Shown in pieces: positions 46,962 through 55,475 of a DNA stretch of 64,000 nucleotides (position 1 is the stretch's first letter; each line of letters starts with the position of its first letter). Location of the stretch: positions 1,782,362-1,846,361 of the forward strand of contig NZ_LGYA01000001.1 in assembly GCF_001273755.1 (NCBI RefSeq), given 5' to 3'. The notes under the pieces were generated by a model, which had not been told where the DNA came from, did not search any database, and saw nothing but the letters and a program-made list of their open reading frames with translations. The DNA comes from Peribacillus butanolivorans (GTDB taxonomy: Bacteria; Bacillota; Bacilli; Bacillales; DSM-1321). The translations under genes and the position numbers were made by a program.

Positions 46962-47930
46962 GTGTTGTTTAAACAAAATAATATGGAGGTAATGCCCATC
47001 ATTGTCCCTGCTTCCAATAAATTGAAAAGTTATAACTTTTTCTTAGTGAAACATGGGAATTCCTTAACGTTAATTGATACCGGATTGAACACAGACGATT
47101 GCTGGAATTCCTTACAAAAGACTTTAAAGAATCATGATTTCACACTTACTGATATCACGAGGATTCTGCTAACACACCATCATCTGGACCATATTGGTTT
47201 AGTCAACCGAATTGTATCTACGCATTCCATTCCTGTATACGCTCATCCATATGCCATACTTGTACTGAAAAGAGATAAAGAATATACGAAAATGAGAATA
47301 GAGTTTTTCAGAAAACTATACAAGGAGATGGGATGTGGGGAAATCGGGGATCAACAAGTGGATAATTTACGCAATCCTATTATTCTAGGTGAGGATAAAA
47401 AAATCCATTGCGAAATCCAAGAAATTACCAATAACCAACTTTTTGGTTTTAATATTTTGGAAATCCCAGGGCACGCTCCAGACCAGGTTGCCTTTTATGG
47501 CAAAGAGTGTAAGTGGCTATTTGCTGGAGATTTATTAATTGAAAATATTCCAAGCAATGCCTTCATTGAACCAGATTATGATGGGATCCGTACAAAATCC
47601 TTGGTCCAGCAAAAGCAGTCATTAGAGAAATGTTCGTCATTGAATGTTGAACTCGTTTTTTCAGGTCATGGTATAATCATAGAAAATCCTGTTGATTTAT
47701 TAAAAGAAAGAATAAAAGAGATTGATGAAAAAGCCAACAAATACATAAGCATTATTAAATCCGGAATTTCAACCGCAAGTGGAATTGCCCAATTACGATA
47801 TAAAGAAAAGTATGAAAAGCAGTTTTTCAATATTATGTCTGAAATTATTGGTTATCTAGATTATCTTGAATTACAAGGGGAAATTAATAAGGAAATGGAG
47901 AAAGGAATTTGGCATTATTATTGCAACTAA
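46962..47930 (+). CDS. Metallo-beta-lactamase-fold hydrolase (lactonase/glyoxalase II-like)
   Basis: This 322-residue protein has the metal motif THHHLDH (His72, His74, Asp76, His77), His in EIPGHAPDQ, Asp in FAGDLLIE and a C-terminal FSGHG. The TTG start at 46962 follows AGGGGGG. The long helical C-terminal part (about 235-322) is typical of the larger MBL hydrolases of this group. It is the last gene inside the repeat-bounded island and the second MBL-fold enzyme there; the two are only distantly similar. The substrate is unknown. Confidence 0.83.
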   Translation: MLFKQNNMEVMPIIVPASNKLKSYNFFLVKHGNSLTLIDTGLNTDDCWNSLQKTLKNHDFTLTDITRILLTHHHLDHIGLVNRIVSTHSIPVYAHPYAILVLKRDKEYTKMRIEFFRKLYKEMGCGEIGDQQVDNLRNPIILGEDKKIHCEIQEITNNQLFGFNILEIPGHAPDQVAFYGKECKWLFAGDLLIENIPSNAFIEPDYDGIRTKSLVQQKQSLEKCSSLNVELVFSGHGIIIENPVDLLKERIKEIDEKANKYISIIKSGISTASGIAQLRYKEKYEKQFFNIMSEIIGYLDYLELQGEINKEMEKGIWHYYCN

Positions 47931-48044
47931 ATCATTGAAGGGCCTTATAATGCCTTTGATTGATGTTGTAAAACCCTTTTCCGATATCTCCAAAACGGGT
48001 TTTAGTCATTATGTTTAACCGTTCATACGACCATGATAGTTAAT

Positions 48045-48064
48045 GAATGGGCAGCATGATGTAA
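48045..48064 (+). repeat. Right copy of the 20-bp direct repeat
   Basis: GAATGGGCAGCATGATGTAA pairs with the copy at 31326-31345 (19 of 20 identical). It lies 114 bases after the last island gene and 90 bases before the end of the integrase gene. The stretch 47931-48154 also holds an imperfect TAAAACCC / GGGTTTTA hairpin (47969-48004) and a close direct duplication of GCTCACCTA around 48119-48139, a possible integrase arm or core site. Confidence 0.6.
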
Positions 48065-48154
48065 TAGGGTTTTAAATCCCTTGATATAAAGGAGTTTAAC
48101 GAGTGTTTAGAAATAAATGCTCACCTATTTGCTCACCTAACATGTAAATATCTT

Positions 48155-49321
48155 TTAAAGTTGAAGGTCTTCCATCAGTTTACTGAACTGATGGGAGGCC
48201 TTTTCTTCCATGTTGTCAGTCATATGAGCATAGATGTTCATAGTTGTTTGAATATCTGTATGTCCTAATCGTTGTTGAATTTCTTTCAACCCCACTCCTG
48301 CTTCGATCAGTAATGATGTGTGCGTATGCCTGAACGAATGCAACGTAACTTCCTTGTGGATATGCGGTAACTTCTTAAGAAGACGTTGTAAACGTATTGC
48401 TGGCAGTTTTTGCACTAATGGATATCCCTCTGGTGAAGTGAAGACAAAGTTTTCATCCATGTAAGTATGTGTGTTTTGTATTTTCATTTTATTTTGCTGT
48501 ATTAGATGCTTTTTCAATAACTTCATGACCTGATCGTCCATTTTGATTGTACGGATAGAACCTTTTGTTTTTGGTGTAAGCAAAGTGTAATTCACCTTGT
48601 TGTTGGTGGGATTGTATAGAGTCTTGGAAATTCTTATAGATCCTCGCCTAAAATCGATATCAGACCACTTGAGGGCTAACGATTCACCTATCCGAATTCC
48701 TGAATACGCTAATAGAGAAAACAGCGTATAATCATTACTAAGACCTTCAGTACGAGCAAGGGATAAGAATCCTATAAGCTCGTTTTTTTCTAGAAATTTC
48801 TTTCTGAGATTCTCCTTTTCAACTTCTTCAATAGTAGCTTGTTGTTTAGGAAGGCTATAATTTTCTGTCGGATTCTGTTGTAACCATTCCGACTCTTCGG
48901 CAAATTTGAACATCATTCGGCCTGTCGTATGAATGCCAATTGTATAGTTCAGTGAATACACTTTGCTAAGTTCATTTAAATATTCTCGATAAACAGACTT
49001 ATTAATACTTTTTATTGGTGTGTTTTTCCACTGTTTAAGTAATACGTTAGATTCTTTTGTTCTAGCCCGTACACTACTTACTTTAGCTTGTGTTGAATAA
49101 CTTTCAAGCCACTTTTCTGCTAACGTATGAAAGTTCATATTAGAGTCTTGTACAAATTCTCCTCTAGAAATTTTGAATTCCATTTCTTTAGCTGCATCTT
49201 TAGCTGCTGTTTTTGAAGAAAATCCTGATTTTGTAATCTGTTTTCGTTTTTTTGTAATAGTGTCTATACCTAGGTTGACGGTGTAACTCCACTTATCCCC
49301 CCGTTTACGGAAGTAAGCCAT
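48155..49321 (-). CDS. int: Tyrosine site-specific integrase
   Basis: This 388-residue phage/ICE-type integrase has an N-terminal arm-binding AP2-like segment (KRGDKWSYTVNLGID), a SAM-like core-binding domain and a catalytic domain with Arg in SGIRIGESLAL, His-x-x-Arg in HSFRHTHTS, and the nucleophile Tyr in TTMNIYAHM near the C-terminus. All catalytic residues seem intact. ATG 49321 follows TAAAGGAGG. It lies head-to-tail with the XRE repressor gene, 16 bases apart, and is the left end of a small integrated element; the attachment site should be in 48040-48150. Confidence 0.92.
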   Translation of the reverse strand: MAYFRKRGDKWSYTVNLGIDTITKKRKQITKSGFSSKTAAKDAAKEMEFKISRGEFVQDSNMNFHTLAEKWLESYSTQAKVSSVRARTKESNVLLKQWKNTPIKSINKSVYREYLNELSKVYSLNYTIGIHTTGRMMFKFAEESEWLQQNPTENYSLPKQQATIEEVEKENLRKKFLEKNELIGFLSLARTEGLSNDYTLFSLLAYSGIRIGESLALKWSDIDFRRGSIRISKTLYNPTNNKVNYTLLTPKTKGSIRTIKMDDQVMKLLKKHLIQQNKMKIQNTHTYMDENFVFTSPEGYPLVQKLPAIRLQRLLKKLPHIHKEVTLHSFRHTHTSLLIEAGVGLKEIQQRLGHTDIQTTMNIYAHMTDNMEEKASHQFSKLMEDLQL

Positions 49322-49337
49322 TATGTGCCTCCTTTAA

Positions 49338-50288
49338 TTAGTCATCTTCCAATAACAATTTCAGCATCGTCTTTACTTTTTCTATTTCAGATTTTGATAA
49401 CACTTTATCTTTATATAAAACATCGTGTACTTCTTGGTTGAGTATATTATCAAGGTTAAATAAATTTCTTTTTAATTCTTCCTCTGTATAGGTAATATAA
49501 TAGCCGATTCCATTCTCATCTGTTTTTTGATAGACAGATGGTACACTGATTTCTATTATTTCGAGATCACTTTTTGTGTGAGCACCGACGATTGTTGATA
49601 CAGGCAAAACTTTTATCAATGTTGAAGCTACTAATTCTAGCCAGTCTTCAAAATTTCCAACACCTAATATTTCTCCGAGCTTTTCTCCATATTCTTTTAG
49701 AAGTGCTGAATTACTTTTGAGGTTTTCTTCAAGTGACTTATATGTCTTACTATCTGTATCTAAATGTTTAGCCATTTCGGTGATGTCTTTATTCTTATGC
49801 AATCTCAATATTTTTAAAAAGTCACCTGCTGTGCCGTGTAACGCAAGGAGAAATATAAATTTGTCATGAACCATGTACTCAAGTTTAGATTGGAATTTCT
49901 TTATATCGGATCTAAGGGTCACCTGATTTTCATGTTTATTAATATAAGGTTCGTTATCATCAGGACATGGAATATTTTCTTTCTTTTCAACAATAAATTG
50001 TTTTTTATATTCAATGGGTAAAGTAATCAAAAGCTCTGAAATGTCATCTGACTCTTTTCGATCTGGTGTCATGAAACCGGCAATTCTCATTAATGCGAAG
50101 TAGTCTACACCTAAGCCGGTTGCTATTTTTTTGATTAATTCTGGTTGTGGTGTATCTCTGTTTCCATTTTCGATTTGAGAGATATAAGAATGAGAAACTC
50201 CAGATTTCTCACTTAAAAACCTTATAGACAAGCCTCTCGATTTTCTAATACGCTTTATTTCCTCTCCAAAGGCACTAACCTTTTTCAT
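49338..50288 (-). CDS. XRE-family transcriptional repressor with large C-terminal domain
   Basis: This 316-residue protein has the N-terminal helix-turn-helix (about 5-60: LSIRFLSEKSGVSHSYISQI) and a long uncharacterised C-terminal region. Part of that region (KNKDITEMAKHLDTDSKTYK, about 190-230) looks like a second weak HTH. It is probably the lysogeny-type repressor of the element, divergent from the excisionase-like gene and facing palindromic operators. The frame is open to 50429, but ATG 50288 follows AGGTGTG and starts right at the HTH. No ImmA-type peptidase was seen beside it. Confidence 0.82.
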   Translation of the reverse strand: MKKVSAFGEEIKRIRKSRGLSIRFLSEKSGVSHSYISQIENGNRDTPQPELIKKIATGLGVDYFALMRIAGFMTPDRKESDDISELLITLPIEYKKQFIVEKKENIPCPDDNEPYINKHENQVTLRSDIKKFQSKLEYMVHDKFIFLLALHGTAGDFLKILRLHKNKDITEMAKHLDTDSKTYKSLEENLKSNSALLKEYGEKLGEILGVGNFEDWLELVASTLIKVLPVSTIVGAHTKSDLEIIEISVPSVYQKTDENGIGYYITYTEEELKRNLFNLDNILNQEVHDVLYKDKVLSKSEIEKVKTMLKLLLEDD

Positions 50289-50385
50289 TTTCACACCTAC
50301 TTTCACGTCTGTTTTCATTATAATAACACAATTGTGAACGATTTTGTTAAAGTGGTTGCAAAGTTTATGGTAATGATTTACACTG

Positions 50386-50407
50386 TGGTTGTAAACAATT
50401 GCAACCA
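50386..50407. promoter_or_regulatory. Candidate repressor operator of the integrated element
   Basis: TGGTTG-N10-CAACCA is an inverted repeat in the divergent region between the repressor and excisionase-like genes. A further half-site AGTGGTTGCAAAG lies at 50351-50363 and a CACAATTGTG palindrome near 50326. Several related sites in the spacer fit a two-promoter switch. Confidence 0.5.
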
Positions 50408-50449
50408 TATTAGTTTCGATTGTAATCAAAATGGACAGGGGGAAAAGAA

Positions 50450-50752
50450 ATGATTAGCTTTGAGATTGATCAGGAACTATTGAAAGAACTATACCTTCAG
50501 AAAGTAGAAGAGCATTTACAGGAGATTGAGATGGAAGTGTTTTTCATGGACTCAAAGCAATTGGCAACTTATTTGAACATGTCATGGAATACAATCGTAT
50601 CGCATCTTTTATATGATGAGAAATTTCCAAAAGTACGATTAGGTTCAAAATGGTTGTTTAATAGAAAAGAAGTTCAAGAGTTTATGAAGAAATATTACGT
50701 TGAAGTCCGTAACAATGGCGGTGATATTTTGAAGTATAAACGGAAGCTATAA
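50450..50752 (+). CDS. Excisionase-like helix-turn-helix protein
   Basis: This 100-residue protein has a MerR/excisionase-type HTH (MDSKQLATYLNMSWNTIVSH) and the wing KVRLGSKWLFNRKEVQEFM, as in the HTH_17 family. It is the first gene of the rightward transcript, opposite the repressor. It probably acts as recombination directionality factor for the integrase or as an early regulator. ATG 50450 follows AGGGGGAAAAG. Confidence 0.8.
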   Translation: MISFEIDQELLKELYLQKVEEHLQEIEMEVFFMDSKQLATYLNMSWNTIVSHLLYDEKFPKVRLGSKWLFNRKEVQEFMKKYYVEVRNNGGDILKYKRKL

Positions 50753-50903
50753 TTTGTGGATGGCTGTGTTTTTGATGGAAGAACGTTCAAAAAAAACCTA
50801 CTAACTCATAGGCGTGAGTTAATAGGCGTAAAAAAACATTACACTCTTATTTTATATTCGAATTTAGGAATAAGCAAATGCAAAAATAAAAGGGGGAAGT
50901 GCT

Positions 50904-53342
50904 ATGGATAATGGGAAATCAGTCACTCAATGTGTAGAAAAAGTTCTCCCAGGGGCGAAAATTATTAAATGTCTAGGTTATTTAAATGGGAATACCAACT
51001 ATAGTGCAGCTAAAAGACCGTTTGAGTCATATAAAAATAAAGAAAGTTTAACTGAAGAGGAAATACAAAAACATCTATCAAAGGGTGGATGGATTGGAGC
51101 AGTAATTCCAAGAGGCTTTATTGTAATCGATGTAGATATTCTAGAACATGCTTCTTATCTTGTAGAGTTGCTCAGAAGAGAAAGATTCCATCATCATCTA
51201 ATCAAAACACCAAGGGGCTATCAATTTATTTTTAAGGCAACTTCTAATGAGAACGTGCAAGTGAAAATGATTAGTCACTTCTTTTCGTCCATAGGGATTG
51301 TAGTAGACACTCGCGTTGGCACAACTAATAGTTTAATAGTGTTTCCCACTTATAACACAGAAGGTAGGTTCATATCTCAAATAACGGATCACCCCAATGA
51401 ACTGCCTTGGTTCTTAAGACCAGTTTGGAATGCTGAAAAGACAAAAGGTTATGAGTTTTCAATCCCTATGCAAAGTGGATCACGCAATCAATCACTCTAT
51501 GATTTTGGAAGAAGGTTGAAATCAACGGGAGTACCGATGGAGCAAGTTGAGGAAAGCATGCTATTAATCTATAAGTATTTCTATATTGATAAAGACGCTA
51601 GCTACACTATAAATGATGTAAAGGCCTCTATTGCTAGTATTGGAAAACTAGAGTCTAATCCAAGAAAAAAGCAGTTGGTACAATCAGAATCAATCAACAA
51701 TGACATTGAAAAAGTATCGGGATTTGTCATACCTGAGCCTTATCTTATTAAGCATGATTCACTATATAGAATTGAAGTGAAGAAGGTCGACGGAGAATTT
51801 CAAGACATTGAAATCTTTGTGAGCAGGAATGTTCCATTCATTACTAAATATTTGGAACATATTGAAAAAAGCGAGATACATTATGAAATCAGCTGGCGTA
51901 ACAAAGGAAAGGACTATAAGGAAACTGTTCCGGCGGGTATATTAGCTTCAAGGCGTGAATTATTGGCACTTGCAGATAAAGGGTTAAGTTGCAATGATTC
52001 AAACTCTAAGCACCTTATTGAATACTTTGATTTGTTCATAGGACTAAACGAAATACCGACAGTCAAAATGGTAAATCGGCTAGGGGATGCAAAGGGAAAC
52101 TTCATACATCTAATTTCAACGAAAGATATACATATAGTTCCGGGCGATGGGGGGGAACAACAACTACTAGAATCATTTCAAGTAAAAGGGACTGTTGAAA
52201 GTTGGATTGAAAATGTTTTTAACTTAGTGAAGGATCATCCAAAGGCGGTTTTCCCTTTACTAGCATCTTTTGCTTCGGTTATTTTGCATGAGTTTGATAT
52301 GAAGCCCATAGTTGTAGATGTATCAGGAGAATCCAGTAGTGGTAAAAGTGGTTTACTTCTACTCTGTGCATCGGTATGGGGGAGTCCTAAAGAGTATATT
52401 GGATCTTTTAACCTAACCAAAGTGGCTGTTGAAAGAAGATCTGCATTCCTGAATTCTTATCCTCAGATACTTGATGATTCAAATGGAGTAAACGACACCC
52501 GAATGATTCAAACTATGATCTATCAGTTTGTGAATAATATAGGAAAGCTAAGGGGAAGTATCACAGGCAGCCAACACACCGCATCATGGAGATCCATTAT
52601 GATAACTTCTGGTGAAAATGAAATCTTAGCCTATGCAGAAGCTCAAGGTGTAGCAGCAAGAGTAATTCCTATTACTAAGTTCTCGTTTGAAGGTGAGGAC
52701 AAAAGCTTTTCAGGAAAACTTTACACCTCATTTACCGACAATCATGGTGCAATTGGAGTTGAGTTTTTAAATCGTTGGAAAGATAAACGAACTATTTATT
52801 CGAGGGAATTTGAAGAGTACAGAAAAATGTATTTGGAAAAATCAGTTGAGAATGATGTTGCTAGAAGAATTTCTCTTCATTACTCTTTTATAGTGTTTAT
52901 TGGAAAGGTGCTAAATGACCTTTTTAATCGTGAAGGATTAGAAGTGGATCTAAATGCTCTGGAGGCACTTTTCTACAATATATCAAATGAGAACAAGGCA
53001 GTTGATAGGCCTTTATTAGAGCTGGAGCAGTTACTTGAAGAGATTGATTCAAATCGTAACAGATTATATGTAGAATATGAACCTACACAAACTATTAGTG
53101 CTCTATATCACAATGGGGAATTGTATTTAACCCCTGCTTACATTAAAGAGAGTTTAGGGGTAAATGCAAAACAAATTCGATCTGCCTGGTTGAAAAGAAA
53201 CGTTACAGTCACTTTTAAAAACAAGGACTTGGATGTCGATTACACAACTATTAATAAAAGAGGTAGGGCTCATAAAGGAATTTTAATCAATAAAGATATT
53301 ATCAAAAAATTAGGATTTGACTTCAGCACAAAAAAGTTTTGA
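50904..53342 (+). CDS. Prim-pol / DUF927 helicase-type replication protein
   Basis: This 812-residue protein has an N-terminal primase-polymerase-like domain (about 1-190, with the acidic FIVIDVDI metal motif and TPRGYQF), a linker, and a DUF927 ATPase domain (about 320-640) with Walker A GESSSGKSG at about 474-482. The C-terminus (HNGELYLTPAYIKESLGVNA) may bind DNA. Such proteins replicate satellite-like elements and mobilisable islands. ATG 50904 follows AAAAGGGGG. It is the last intact gene of the int-XRE-xis-rep module; no capsid or conjugation genes follow. Confidence 0.82.
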   Translation: MDNGKSVTQCVEKVLPGAKIIKCLGYLNGNTNYSAAKRPFESYKNKESLTEEEIQKHLSKGGWIGAVIPRGFIVIDVDILEHASYLVELLRRERFHHHLIKTPRGYQFIFKATSNENVQVKMISHFFSSIGIVVDTRVGTTNSLIVFPTYNTEGRFISQITDHPNELPWFLRPVWNAEKTKGYEFSIPMQSGSRNQSLYDFGRRLKSTGVPMEQVEESMLLIYKYFYIDKDASYTINDVKASIASIGKLESNPRKKQLVQSESINNDIEKVSGFVIPEPYLIKHDSLYRIEVKKVDGEFQDIEIFVSRNVPFITKYLEHIEKSEIHYEISWRNKGKDYKETVPAGILASRRELLALADKGLSCNDSNSKHLIEYFDLFIGLNEIPTVKMVNRLGDAKGNFIHLISTKDIHIVPGDGGEQQLLESFQVKGTVESWIENVFNLVKDHPKAVFPLLASFASVILHEFDMKPIVVDVSGESSSGKSGLLLLCASVWGSPKEYIGSFNLTKVAVERRSAFLNSYPQILDDSNGVNDTRMIQTMIYQFVNNIGKLRGSITGSQHTASWRSIMITSGENEILAYAEAQGVAARVIPITKFSFEGEDKSFSGKLYTSFTDNHGAIGVEFLNRWKDKRTIYSREFEEYRKMYLEKSVENDVARRISLHYSFIVFIGKVLNDLFNREGLEVDLNALEALFYNISNENKAVDRPLLELEQLLEEIDSNRNRLYVEYEPTQTISALYHNGELYLTPAYIKESLGVNAKQIRSAWLKRNVTVTFKNKDLDVDYTTINKRGRAHKGILINKDIIKKLGFDFSTKKF

Positions 53343-53686
53343 AATAAAAGAAGGATTACATGAGGATACATAATTTGTATTCTTTTGTAACCCTTTAAAC
53401 GTTGATAGAGTAGTATTTATAAGGATATAAATACAAGAATACAGAAGTTACAAGTGATATTCTTTACCATGTAAAGATTTTTTTATTATTGGTGATTCTA
53501 ACTATATTATAGTACCATTTCTTTTTTTTTTTTTGTATTTTTGTAATTTTAGTAAAAACATAACAAAAATAGCGTTGATATATCAATGTTTAAAATGAAT
53601 ACAAAGTAGTGAATTGCAGTCTGTTATTATGTAACTGAAAGTAATTTTCTTTCCCAAAATTCTCACAAACTTCCAATTAACGGGAT
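53343..53686 (+). other. AT-rich gene-free stretch after the replication gene
   Basis: It contains an imperfect GGATTACA / TGTAACCC hairpin at about 53353-53393 and a 15-base run of T at about 53519. No supported reading frame is present. The low complexity may mark the element end or an origin region, but no iterons were recognised. Confidence 0.35.
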
Positions 53687-53725
53687 AAAAGCCTATTTCC
53701 TGAATCAAAGGAAAATAGGCTTTTA
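53687..53725. terminator. Bidirectional terminator between convergent transcripts
   Basis: AAAAGCCTATTTCC / GGAAAATAGGCTTTT arms have a nine-base loop. It serves the replication gene (plus) and the small gene at 53746 (minus). Confidence 0.8.
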
Positions 53726-53745
53726 TTGATGCGACACATCTTATT

Positions 53746-54012
53746 TTAAAAAGGTAAGTCATCCTGAATTATAGGCCCAACCTTCCTTACCAAATCCGAA
53801 ATATCATTCTCTCCGTTATAAACCACTTTATTAATCCTGAAATCACCACTAGAACCGATTTCCTTATTAATCTTCTGAATCCATTCGTATGCGGCAATAG
53901 CAACTGTCCATTCAGAGTCCTTCTTAAAGTTCGAAGCAAGAACAGGAAAGGTTCCTCTCTTCAAAAAATTAGTTCCCCTTGTATGTAAGTGAACCTCGAT
54001 ACTAATGTTCAT
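53746..54012 (-). CDS. Small hypothetical protein of mobile-element type (88 residues)
   Basis: The protein begins MNISIEVHLHTRGTNFLKRG and ends DISDLVRKVGPIIQDDLPF; it has no signal peptide or TM segment and looks like a small alpha/beta protein. The ATG at 54012 follows GAGGTG with normal spacing (the frame extends further up to 54048). It sits directly downstream of the interrupted resolvase gene in the same direction. I do not recognise the family. Confidence 0.6.
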   Translation of the reverse strand: MNISIEVHLHTRGTNFLKRGTFPVLASNFKKDSEWTVAIAAYEWIQKINKEIGSSGDFRINKVVYNGENDISDLVRKVGPIIQDDLPF

Positions 54013-54048
54013 CTTAATCACCTCTAACTTAATACTACCATTGCACAA

Positions 54049-54657
54049 TTAAATTGAAATTCTTTTCTTAATGTTATAGATTGTCATTCTCGTTACACCG
54101 GTTCTTTTACTGATATCCATAACAGATTCATTGTTATTTAACATTCGAACAATTTCATCATAAATTAATCGGTCTTGGGCATTATTAGCATGTTCATGAT
54201 ATTTAACAGGTCTGCCATTGAATTTACCTTTTACCTTTGCAATTTCAATACCTTCTTGCTGCGCTTCTCTAATTCGATTTCGTTCTTCTTCTACAGTCCA
54301 AGACATTACAGATAGAAATATCTCCGAAATTAATTTACCAATCCCTTTAATGTCTTTGTATTGTGCAGTATTTAATACTGGCATATTCAGAACATTTATT
54401 TCTGCTTTTAAATCTATTATGTCTTTCCACTCTTTTATAATTTCACCTTTGTTCCTTCCAAATCGTGATAGATCATGAATGACTAATTCATCGCCTTTTC
54501 TTAATTTGCTTTTCATGACTATGTAATTAGGACGGTCAAAGTCCTTTCCAGAAGCAACATCAATATAAATCTATTCACAATCATTTTCTTCGAGCTCTTT
54601 GGTCTGCCTTTCAATATTCTGTGTTTTAGAAGAAACCCTAGCATAGCCAATCTTCAT
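54049..54657 (-). pseudogene. Serine recombinase (resolvase) with an in-frame amber codon
   Basis: The full-length frame (about 202 codons from ATG 54657) starts MKIGYARVSSKTQNIERQ, with the catalytic Ser in VSS. It contains SRFGRNKGEIIKEW, the long helix region EERNRIREAQQEGIEIAK and a C-terminal HTH (VMDISKRTGVTRMTIYNIKK). One TAG codon at 54571-54573 (codon 29) interrupts it. Everything else is in frame, so the defect is recent or the codon is read through. A shortened protein could start at 54516 but would lack the catalytic Ser. Confidence 0.75.
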
Positions 54658-54767
54658 TTTATTCACTTCAATAAAATCTTGTTCTATTTATTATACAACT
54701 TAAAATTTACAAGAAAAACCGCATAAACAAAGGATTTTCTTTTGTTTTGAGTGTACTCTAAATTTAC

Positions 54768-55166
54768 AAGGAATTTCAATTTCTTGAAAAAGCTGTTCGA
54801 CAAGTGCTTTCAGATACAGTAGGCATATCAGAGACAGCAAGCACATCTGACATAGCAACACATGATATGTCTAACATGGTTGATGTACAAGCTATAGTTA
54901 CAGCTATGGCTGATATGGAAGCCCAAAGGAAAGAACATAAGCAACAGTTTGCTGTTCGAATGCAAGACATATTAGAAAAGACTACCGAAAGCCTGGAAAC
55001 TGAATTAAAACAAGTAAAGCAATATAATAAAGAACTGATGGAATCTAATAGAAGAATAGAAGCCCATCTCACGAAAAGATGTGGCAGAAATTATTTGATC
55101 GAGAGTAAAGTCTCGATCTTCTTTATTGTTGAATATAACAAAGAAGGCGTTTCACAGAGGAACTAA
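54768..55166 (+). pseudogene. Fragment of a plasmid-type DUF3967 coiled-coil protein
   Basis: The open frame, with no usable start, encodes FLEKAVRQVLSDTVGIS, then a long coiled coil (QDILEKTTESLETELKQVKQ, ESNRRIEAHLTKR). In intact relatives a MerR-type HTH precedes and a DUF3967 tail follows; both are missing here, and the reading continues into unrelated sequence after HLTKR. It is debris of a plasmid-related gene next to the broken resolvase. Confidence 0.5.
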
Positions 55167-55270
55167 AACAACATTACGATGTTTGTAGGCTGTTAAAAGC
55201 AATCTGTTAAAGCTTCCGTACAGTTCGCTATTCTTTGGGTGTAGCTTTGTAAAATAGATTGATCATTTAT

Positions 55271-55283
55271 AACAAAGTTTGAT
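55271..55283 (+). repeat. 13-bp inverted repeat, left of the TetR-MFS cassette
   Basis: AACAAAGTTTGAT is the exact reverse complement of the two copies at 57462-57474 and 57582-57594. The copies frame the TetR-MFS gene pair. Confidence 0.45.
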
Positions 55284-55411
55284 AATTAATAATAAAGATT
55301 GATAAAATTTTCAATTCAAATAAGACTTGTGTTTGAATAAGGGGCTATTTTTAATTATTCGTAATCTAAAATAATGAAATTTTATTTTAAAGTAACAATA
55401 AAACACTTTTA

Positions 55412-55440
55412 TTGACCGATTGGTACAAAAAATATATTCT
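55412..55440 (+). promoter_or_regulatory. TetR-MFS promoter with overlapping operator
   Basis: A -35 TTGACC (55412) and a -10 TATTCT (55435) have a 17-base spacer. The dyad ACCGATTGGT lies over the -35 end and spacer, like many TetR-family operators (GACCNATTGGTC type). Autorepression of the cassette is likely. Confidence 0.5.
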
Positions 55441-55475
55441 ATTAATGTTATCTTTAAAATGAGAGGAGGATAAGG

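Noticed and set aside
48040-48110. Hairpin following the right 20-bp repeat as a tRNA anticodon arm
   Set aside because: The rest of the cloverleaf (acceptor and T arms) cannot be formed; the left copy has an unsuitable loop size.
48117-48132. ATGCTCACCTATTTGC beside the integrase and ATGCTCACTTATTCGC at 62978-62993 (14 of 16 identical) as attL/attR
   Set aside because: The match is short, and the resulting element would cut through the split resolvase arrangement. Chance cannot be excluded in AT-rich DNA.
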